A DNA stretch of 64,000 nucleotides, taken from positions 25,378,733 to 25,442,732 of the forward strand of contig CM065686.1 in the NCBI GenBank assembly GCA_017654935.2. Direction: 5' to 3'. The translations under genes were made by a program, and so were the position numbers. The notes beneath the pieces were generated by a model that was not told where the DNA came from, did not search any database, and worked only from the letters and a program-made list of their open reading frames with translations. Below are positions 22,408 through 31,791 of this stretch, piece by piece (within the stretch, counting starts at the first letter, position 1; every line of letters begins with the position of its first letter). The stretch comes from Phymorhynchus buccinoides. Taxonomy: Eukaryota > Mollusca > Gastropoda > Neogastropoda > Raphitomidae.

Positions 22408-24190
22408 TGTGACGAGGTAATGGGTTAAAAGGCTAAGTCCCTAGGGAAGACTTTAGAAAATTTGCCTTTAGCCCACTTCTCTAGGGTATGGGAGATGAGC
22501 AACTTTCCCGGCCCCTTTTCATCTAATAAATTTATATTTGTGCCCGGGTTCTGGCTCGTATGGTTGTAAGAAATACAAGTGGTTGAATTGCTCTAAATGG
22601 CAGACAGAGAGAAGTAGGGTTTTACATGAAATTACAAGACTCCCACTCTCATCAGTCTGACCAAAGGGTTCAGGATTATTTGACACTTGTATTTTATTTA
22701 CTCCCAAAATCTGCATAAGATTATGCAACAATAATAATAAAGCAGCTCAATGGCGCCAAAACAAAATATGGATAAAAAAACAATGGAATCCGAAAGGATT
22801 TACAAGACTTTTGTCTTTCTATAAGGTTCGCCCCATGCCGGAAGGGTTACTAATTATCTTCAGTGTCCGTAGGAAAGTTCCAGTGATTGGCGCGGTTTGA
22901 TAAACTTAGCTCTTGGCAAGTTCTTCCGTAGTGATCGGCGAATGCTGGTGTGGCTGGGCTTGCTCGTCAGATGAGAGTAGCTCCCAGTCGTTCCGGTTAC
23001 GGCTTCGCGGGATGGCACGGTTCAGGCGTGGTCTCCTCACGGATTCTGGGTGCGGGGCGTCTTTCCCGTCTTGGTGCTTGTGAGTCCGGGATGATCGTCC
23101 GGCCCACGATGCCCTGCTGATAATCACAGGAGAAGGTGGATGTAGATCTCTATGGCTTAGAGACAAGGGGCTTCAGTCGGCAGGGAATTAGTGAATCCCA
23201 ACCGGCTAGAAGGCTTCCCTTGTACAATAGCACTAGTTAATAAATAAACTGAATTTCAGTTAACAAACTGAGATCAGTAAAACATAAAAGGTGATCAAGA
23301 CAACATCACTCTCCATCCAACACCTGGAAAGGAATGGTATCATAAAGTGCAAGATTGCGGCCCATAGGTTTCCTACTAAAAATAGACAAATGGGTTAGTA
23401 GGCATAAACTCCGGTTCTGGTACCAAAAGTGTTCAAGTCAAAACACACACACACAAATAATCAGTGCACATAAATAGAATAGAATGTTTACCACTTCTTT
23501 TCTATAACATATCTATCTACTCCTTATTCATCATTGAACATAGGATCTAGATCAAAACTAGGGTCAAACAAACAACCAGTCTCAATCACCAGTCATCAAT
23601 AAGACTTACTAGGTGGGCTATTCTGGCTGGGAGAGGTGTTGCTCTAGTCAGTTTCAGCGTCTTGTGTGAAAAACTTTTTCTCACTACGCCAATTATAGCC
23701 TTCACTTTCAAACAATGAAAGCCTGCTATTGGTTTATTACAGTCGACACGTCACAAGATGCTGTTCAGAGTGTACAGAACAATCACGCGCCTATTACATC
23801 CTTATCACGTGCCGACATTCAAATCCTTCTCGTGCTCGGAAAGGCAAAACCGTCTTCAAAGGGAGATAACCGTGGTTGTCACTTTCTTGTGATGGGTAAG
23901 GACGAGGTGTCTTACAAAGGCAGCCGACTGTTGATATCACTATCTCGTGATGAGACGGTAGATAAGAGGGGGGGGGGGGGGGGGGGGGTGGTGAAGGGAG
24001 ATAACCTCTGTAGGGTTTCATGCCGACCGGGGAGACAAATCCCTTACTCGGCGTTCTCTTTGAAGCGGCCGGGCAATTAACGTGGCGGCTGGTCGAGACA
24101 TGAAAAAGAGAGGGAGGGAGGGGAGAAAGGGGGGGGGGGGGTGTAGATAAGGAATAAAGAAAGCGGGTCGCGCGGGACACTTACGTCACA
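22408..24190 (+). mobile_element. solo LTR, copy 2 (Ty3/Gypsy- or BEL-like)
   Basis: It starts TGTGACGAGG and ends CGTCACA, so TGTGACG and CGTCACA are exact inverted termini. The flanks carry a perfect 5-base target duplication, GCCAC (22403-22407 and 24191-24195). It aligns with copy 1 through most of its 1783 bases, with differences around 22880-23090 and in G-run lengths near 23969 and 24131. There is no internal retroviral-type coding region. The intact duplication shows that insertion was followed by LTR-LTR recombination in place. Confidence 0.85.
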
Positions 24191-24195
24191 GCCAC

Positions 24196-24733
24196 CAGCC
24201 ATTTTTTGGCCAAAATTTTCCATTAAACTTGTATGGGTAGAGAAAAGATTTTGCTTGCAATATTGGGGATTCCACTGTGACATGTTTAAAGTAAGGTCTA
24301 TCATTATCTCCCAAAATTAAGAACACAGGATCATTGGATAACAGACCCTGATTATAAGGCTTTTAATGACATGGGTGTTAAATCATTGTGGTGCAGAAAT
24401 ATGCGACATTGGCGATGAAAGGGTTGAATTGCCTAGAGCTGGCATTGCCGGATTATGAGAATTTGAGAAGCAACGATTTTCTTTCTTTGTAAGGACAGTG
24501 GTGGAGTGGAATCAGCAATCTGACGCCTCCATCGCAGCAGGCCCCGCCAGCACAGCATCACCAGCGCCCGGCAGCTCACCACCAGGGCCTGCTCCAAAGA
24601 AAGACTTAGTTAGGGAGTAGGGGCCATAGATCAGAGTAGTGGTAATTGAAGGACTTGTCCTCGGTGAGCGCTATGCTAGCTGGAGTGGTCTTGCCTGGAT
24701 GTTGTGAAAGAAAGGTCTATGGCCCATTGTCTT
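24196..24733. other. unassigned segment with two coding-like stretches
   Basis: A stop-to-stop + frame (about 24288-24420) reads HWITDPDYKAFNDMGVKSLW and ends RNMRHWR, with coding-like composition. A GC-rich Pro/Ala/Gln segment follows at 24500-24600. Neither matches a family I can name and no convincing splice sites frame them. They may be exon or transposase remnants. Confidence 0.2.
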
Positions 24734-25781
24734 ACTGTCATACCATCAGGACAGTATTTTAAACTTGCTGTCATACCATCAGGACAGTATTTTAAACTTG
24801 CTGTCATACTATCAGGACAGTATTTTAAACTTGCTGTCATACTATCAGGACAGTATTTTAAACTTGCTGTCATACCATCAGGACAGTGTTTTAAACTTGC
24901 TGTCATACCACCAGGACAGTATTTTAAACTTGCTGTCATACTATCAGGACAGTATTTTAAACTTGCTGTCATACCATCAGGACAGTGTTTTAAACTTGCT
25001 GTCATACCACCAGGACAGTGTTTTAAACTTGCTGTCATACCATCAGGACAGTGTTTTAAACTTGCTGTCATACCACCAGGACAGTGTTTTAAACTTGCTG
25101 TCATACTATCAGGACAGTATTTTAAACTTGCTGTCATACCATCAGGACAGTATTTTAAACTTGCTGTCATACTCTCAGGACAGTATTTTAAACTTGCTGT
25201 CATACCATCAGGACAGTATTTTAAACTTGCTGTCATACTATCAGGACAGTATTTTAAACTTGCTGTCATACCATCAGGACAGTATTTTAAACTTGCTGTC
25301 ATACCATCAGGACAGTATTTTAAACTTGCTGTCATACCATCAGGACAGTGTTTTAAACTTGCTGTCATACCATCAGGACAGTATTTTAAACTTGCTGTCA
25401 TACCATCAGGACAGTATTTTAAACTTGCTGTCATACCACCAGGACAGTATTTTAAACTTGCTGTCATACCATCAGGACAGTGTTTTAAACTTGCTGTCAT
25501 ACCATCAGGACAGTATTTTAAACTTGCTGTCATACCACCAGGACAGTGTTTTAAACTTGCTGTCATACTATCAGGACAGTGTTTTAAACTTGCTGTCATA
25601 CTATCAGGACAGTGTTTTAAACTTGCTGTCATACTATCAGGACAGTGTTTTAAACTTGCTGTCATACTATCAGGACAGTATTTTAAACTTGCTGTCATAC
25701 TATCAGGACAGTGTTTTAAACTTGCTGTCATACTATCAGGACAGTGTTTTAAACTTGCTGTCATACTATCAGGACAGTATT
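24734..25781. repeat. 33-bp minisatellite, about 31.6 units
   Basis: Tandem 33-base units, with no length variation across 31 full copies. The core is CTGTCATACCATCAGGACAG followed by TATTTTAAACTTG. Variation is almost confined to CCATC/CTATC/CCACC and GTATTTT/GTGTTTT (one unit has CTCTC). Each unit has a 5-bp inverted repeat (CTGTC...GACAG) and the palindrome TTTAAA. Because 33 is divisible by 3 and the unit lacks stops in several frames, long 11-residue-repeat ORFs appear on both strands. There is no independent evidence of coding. Identical direct repeats without unique spacers rule out a CRISPR array. Confidence 0.95.
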
Positions 25782-26427
25782 CGCAACACGCTCTCCCTAT
25801 TCCGAAGAGTAATAGCCTTTATATCTCCTTCAACGTACCTGATACAGACACAGATACGCACATACACACACTTGTACAATGAAAAGGGCCTATATAAGCA
25901 TTTACTATATTCAAAGGAATGTAGCACTAGAGGGGCGAAAAAAAGAGCAGTAAATGTGTGTATGTGTGTGTGTGCGTGCGTGCGCTGCCCCTGCACTCCA
26001 TTGGGGCCGCCCACTTGCATGAGTTTTTATATTTCCCAGGAGCACCCATGTATTAGGGCTTGGGCTTCTGAATTGATCAGAGCATTTCTGTTAGGGTGTT
26101 TTGTCAACAAGTCCTGGAAAGTCCAAGACAATTGGAAAGACCTTTTCCATGGAAAATGTCATTGATTTTTTTATGATTTTTTAATTATTTAATCTCTTTG
26201 TCTCAATGGTTTCAAGCGTTCTACGTTCAAATATGTGTAGGTTTGTTGTTGGGGTTTTTTGAAATTCAATTTAACCGGAAAAAACAACCCACTCAAGCTT
26301 ACGATTGTGCAATAACTGTGATCGTAGATGACTATTCCGCTATCTGATTGGTTCTGATGCTGGAGTTATTTACCCTTTCCTGTTTATACTATTTGGAAAT
26401 ACTTGTCCCCACATAACCAGTAGTGCC
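25782..26427. other. intergenic or intronic sequence
   Basis: Contains a short GT run (25956-25982) and a phrase (GATCAGAGCATTTCTGTTAG, about 26076) that echoes sequence at 22330-22350, so an undefined dispersed repeat is likely. No exon was recognised. Confidence 0.4.
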
Positions 26428-26570
26428 CTTATTGGCACATGGCTGAAGGGGTGGAGCTCCATCAGAAGCTGTGGGGCCCTACAGAGGTGCTGAAGAAGCG
26501 AACAGACTTCACCCTCAGGACCATATTGGCGTGACTTGGGATCGCTGAAGAAGACGAAGAAGAAGTAATT
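26428..26570 (+). pseudogene. LINE 3' terminus with (GAA)n tail
   Basis: One frame reads HMAEGVELHQKLWGPTEVLK then KRTDFTLRTILA and a stop at about 26531. It is followed by GGGATCGCTGAAGAAGACGA and a GAA tail. The L-H-x-K-L-W-G...T.F segment resembles the extreme C-terminus after the zinc knuckle of some invertebrate LINE ORFs, and the tail fits a retroposon 3' end. It lies about 110 bases upstream of a carbonic anhydrase exon, probably within the intron. Confidence 0.45.
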
Positions 26571-26678
26571 GTCCTAAACCATTGTGAGGCAATAAAAAAA
26601 AAAAAGGGAAAAAAAATCTTGGACCAGCCTATCTGTGGATGTTCTGCGTTTTTTTCCGAACATTTGTGTGTTTTTCAG

Positions 26679-26771
26679 ATGCACGTAGTGATGTACAACA
26701 CCAAGTATGTGGACTTTGGCACTGCGGCAAGGTATCCTGATGGGCTGGCAGTTTTGGGCTCCTTGTTCAAG
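26679..26771 (+). CDS. carbonic anhydrase exon with third zinc histidine
   Basis: A 93-nt, phase-0 exon after a T-rich tract and TTTTTCAG, with donor AAG|GTAAAC. It encodes [14 protein letters not shown] then ends LAVLGSLFK. By alignment with human CA2, the second residue is His119, the third zinc ligand, and V-V is part of the CO2 pocket wall. YNTKY and PDGLAVLG are conserved family motifs. The opening ATG is not a translation start; the codon continues from an upstream exon that should end in Glu (CA2 Glu117). Confidence 0.93.
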
Positions 26772-29700
26772 GTAAACTTCAAAGACTGTATAGAAGTCCC
26801 CCGTGGGGGTAGTGGGGGGACTTTTGTTTTAATAGTTACCCCACCTTCTGGAAGTTCTGTGCTTGTAGCTTCCTCTAATGTGTCACTCTCTTTGACTCTG
26901 CCTTTTCCCTTTGCTTACTGTCATCTACTATCTTTCTGCCTTTCCAGTCCATTCTCCTGACTTTTTTCAAGAAACACTTTCAAAAAGATTTTCTCCAGCT
27001 GATGTCGGACTTGCTGGGCCTAATTATTTCTTAGTTATGCGCATAATAGCAGTTTGATGCATCTGCGCTCATAATTGACAGGAAACTGTGAGCGATCGAA
27101 GAAGAAGAAAAAGAAGTATAGAAGTATGTGTGTGTGGGGTGGGTGGGGGGGGGTTGGAGTGTGCATGTGTATGTGTAAGTATGTGTGGGTATGGGAGTGG
27201 ATGTGTGTGTGTGTGTGTTTATGTGCAAGTGTATGCATAAATATGTGTATGGGGGTGCATGTGTGTGTCTGTGTGTGTGTGTGGGGGGGGAGGATGCATG
27301 TGTGTCTAGTCTGTGTGTTCACATGTATGTAATTGTGATTGTGTGTCTGAATGTTTCTGTGTATTTGTATCTGGCTGTTCATGTGTGGTTTATAGGTGGA
27401 CTCTGCAAACAATACCAACTTTGACAGTCTCATTCAGGCATTAGGCGAGGTCCAGTACCCAGGTATGTATGTACGCATCAGGAAAAGGTGTCTGTAAGTG
27501 AACTTGTATGCTACAGCATTGGTCTAGAAGGAAAGCCCTTGGTACTATATACTTCCAACAGGTATGCACACACACACACACACACGCACGCATGTATGCA
27601 CACACAGACACACACACCATAAACAAGACAGACAAGGAAAGAAAACAAAGAAAAACAGTTTTAACCTCTTCAGTGCCGACGACGTATGTGTACATCCTCT
27701 ATAGCGCTTCAGTATTTGCCACCGACGTATGTATACGTCGCCGCTAAGTAGCGATTTTGCCGCATTCAAAAACCATGCGGCAAACCAGCATGCGCAGCTT
27801 ATAGGCGACACTGAAGGCGTTATAGAATAAAACCTTGAAGCTTCTGTCACTTCCTGTTGCTCTTCTGGACTAAGTATTTTGATTCCATTTTCCATGCAAA
27901 TGACGAGGATAAGTAGAAGTTTTTGGCACGTGGTATTTATCAATGGATGTTAGTGTTCAGCTGACTGCAATTATCCCACAAGTCACATGGTTTTATTTAC
28001 TGTTTATGGCTTAACCCTTTAACCTTCACCGGATCCCCTGTTCAACTACACAGTCACGATGGGGCGGGTTTTCCACTACCCATACTCATTAAAAAGGAAA
28101 GGGACATGCATTTTAACAGTGTTTATCGCTATTCCAGATGATGCGAGTTCTCCAGTACCCATACTCGTCAAAGAGTCACCATGTGTTTATCCTTATCCAG
28201 ATGCCGCGGGTGTCCCACTACCCATACTCAATGCACTGCAGTGGCATATTTCTGCTCTTTAAAGTATGGGTTGTAGGATACCCGCGCCATCAGTGACAAG
28301 CATGTTCAAGTGACGCATTATATTACGTCATTTGTATTTTATACACATTAATGAAATTTAAGACACATAAAGCCATTAACGTTTTTGATAAACTCATGAA
28401 ATTTCATGATAATTGCTTAAATACTTTTTGAGATATAACAGTTTTTATGTGTCTCTGGGTACTAGAATACCCAGGAAGCATGGTGAACGTTAAAATGTAC
28501 AGTAAGCATGTGCATCCCATTTGAAATTTGACTTGCCGCTTTGAAAGGTCAGTGTCCATGATGAATTGTTTGCAGGGGCACAGATCTCTTTCCCTGCAGT
28601 GACGCTGGAGAGCCTGCTGCCGGTCACCGACGAGTTTGTGCACTATTCGGGCAGCTTGACCACGCCTCCCTGCAGCGAGGTGGTCACCTGGACCCTCTTC
28701 AGATCAGCCATCCCTATCTCCTCTTCTCAGGTAGCTACTTTTGTCATTCATTTATTGTATGGAGGTGTGTTATGTTATCGCATTGTGATTGGATTTTATT
28801 CTGTCAGCTTGACCGACCACTCCTCTCTGTCGAGATCACCCTATTCTTACCTCCTCTCCTCAGATATTATTGTAGGTGATATCTGTAGGTATTTGGTATA
28901 TTCTAGTCACAAATACTTGTCTCTGTGAAATTCGGGTTGCTCCCATCTGGAGAATGCATCACCGCAAGCATAGTGCCACCCAATTGTGTTGCAGTTGTGT
29001 TGCGATGGTTTATCATAATGCATGGTAGTCTGTAATTATTTTGACCATCCCTACATGGATGTTCCCCATTGTGTTACCAGTAAATTGCAATAAAATGGGA
29101 TTTATATTTTCATGTGTAAAATAATGTACTGTATTTTACAGACTACAAGACTTTTTTCCTCAACTGAGACCCCTGCACTTTAAAATGCGCTGCGCCTAGT
29201 GTATGACTAAAATCTGATCAAACAAAGCTGTGAATTTCATTCGTATCATACCTATTCAGATCGATTATCAGGCCGAAATCGTGAATTTAACTTCTGTCGT
29301 TCTGAAGATTGTTTTGACAGAACTAGACAAAAGTCAACCTCCTTTGTTTGAGTCAATCTCATGTTTTCTATCTATTTTTTTAATCTTTTGTTCGATCATT
29401 TTGCATGCGCCTTAAAATATGTTGCGCCTTGTGTATGTTTAAATTCGCATTTTTAGCTAAAAAAAAATCAGGGGGTGAGCCCTATAGGCCTTTGCAACTA
29501 GGGTTATTAACGCCCTTGACAGTGAGAGTAATTGCTCTTGCTGGTCAGTACTGACAAGGGCATTCACTCTTGCGAAAGGCAGCCATTTAGTGGCATCAAA
29601 TAGGGGTTATTGGCGGGAGTTATCCCCCTGTCTGGTCAGTACTGAACCATCTTCCCCCACCCTCCAAGGGCATTCACTCTTGCAAACGGTGTTCGTTGCA

Positions 29701-31123
29701 GACCCCAATAATTAGAAGTACCTTGTAGTCCGTAAAATATGGTACTTAGAATCACAAGTAAAATTCAGATTGGACTAAATGCACACCTTTGTGCACGTTT
29801 GTATGTCAGTATGTACCATAGTGTTCAGACTACAAGGCGCACCCAAAGTTTACATCAAACTCAGATTTTGTTATAACACTTCTTACTATTTTGTACGTCA
29901 CATTATAAGGCGCAGGGGTCCAAGTCTGAGAAAAAAGTATCGCCTTATAGTCCGTAAAATATGGTAAGTGTCTTTGTACTGTGCTTTTATAGTAAATTAT
30001 ACATACATGAATGAAACCATTGCACTTTGTATACATTTATAATTTATAATTTATAACATTTATAATGTGTACAATATCACTTCAATTTGTGAAATAGTAT
30101 AATTAATGGACATATCGAGGGTTGCCTGCCAGAGTAGCGTATATCGCGTTTCAGTAGTTTGGAGAAAAACGGAATTCAAAGTTTGAAGCTTAAGTACATC
30201 AATAAACGAAACCTTTGTAGCGCGGAAAGAGTTTAGGCGTTTACTTTGATATCTTCGCCATTAGCAAGAGAAAGAAATGTAACAACACAATGTTTGCACA
30301 ATAATTAATCAAAGTAGGTGGGGGTAGCGCTATAACAAAAAGGCCCGGGGCATTCAATCCACAAGGAGCTCTAAACACCCAGCCTATCACAAGTATAGTC
30401 TTATGTCTCAGTTCAGTCTGACGCAACACGGGACAGAGACCGGCCGAGACTCATTTACATACTGGAGTATCCTCACGTGCTCTGCTCTGGCCGTACCAGT
30501 GGTGGTCAACATCAAAGTGACCCTTTTGTTATATGCCGACATACACTGAGTGAGCAATGCGTACAGGGTTGAAAATCACATTTTCACATAAAGCCAGACT
30601 GTGATACGTGAGTCAGTGGGGAAAAAAAAGCGTTCAGAAGGCTACCAAAGTAATTTTTTCTTACTTTTTTTTTTACAACAAACACTTTGATTTACGAGTT
30701 TGATAACAATTGAACAGGAACATTTAGATATTCAGAGTAAAAATAAAATGTTATGAAGTAAACAAACGCCTTCCACTCCTACCCTACTCGGGAAAAAAAA
30801 ATACAGTATTATGTAGGCCTACAACTGATAATCAATAAGATTTTATTGTACGATATTGCCCTTGTGTGGATATGCGATTTAAGGGCAGGCACAAAATAAT
30901 AGTTTGTAAGAAAATAAAAGGTTAGGTGTGGAAGGTGCTGTATTGCTGAAAAGAGCTTTTGCCTCTTGTGATCTTTATGAGATAATGGTAATTTGCAGAG
31001 TGGGCAGACTTACCCAAAAAAGGAATGACAGACAAACAAACACGAGAAAAAAACCACACACACATTTCAGTATGTGTGTGTGCGTGTGTGTGCGCGCGTG
31101 CGTGTGTGTGTGTGCGCGCGTGC

Positions 31124-31175
<52 letters not shown>

Positions 31176-31632
31176 CTGACAGACAGACAGAAAGAGATAG
31201 ACAGACAGAAAGAGACAGACAGACAGACAAACAGAAAGAGATGGACAAACAGACAGAAAGATTCGGACAGACAGACAGAGATTCAGAGACAGACAACATC
31301 GATAGCTTTTAGGTGACCCATCGTTTGTGATGTAGGCATCAAACAAGTGTCAGCATTACCGCCCTTGTGATCTTTGTGCGTTCCTTACTGTTTGGTCAAC
31401 TACTATACCGCAGTACTGCATACCAGGCGGTAATGAAATACCAGGGGTAATTAAAAGGGAGGGGGGTGGTAAGCAGGATTGGAATGGAAAAGTGAACAGT
31501 ATCTGCATGACATGTAATCCCACGAAAACATACGAATGTATGAACAATATTGTTTACTCTCTAACATTGGCAATTCTCTAAAATGATAACTGTTATGCTG
31601 ATTAAAGACAAAAAAGACAAACAAAACACGTT

Positions 31633-31708
<76 letters not shown>

Positions 31709-31735
31709 TTGCCGATTAATTTACCAATGAGTGAG

Positions 31736-31791
<56 letters not shown>

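Noticed and set aside
24734..25781. CRISPR array
   Set aside because: Units are contiguous with no unique spacers, there are no cas genes, and the DNA is eukaryotic.
24676..26165. 362-, 392- and 466-codon ORFs with an 11-residue repeat
   Set aside because: Several frames on both strands are open at once because the 33-bp unit lacks stops in them. With no favoured frame the minisatellite explanation is simpler.
28404..28643. 79-codon - strand ORF
   Set aside because: It is antisense to the well-supported carbonic anhydrase SLTTPP exon.
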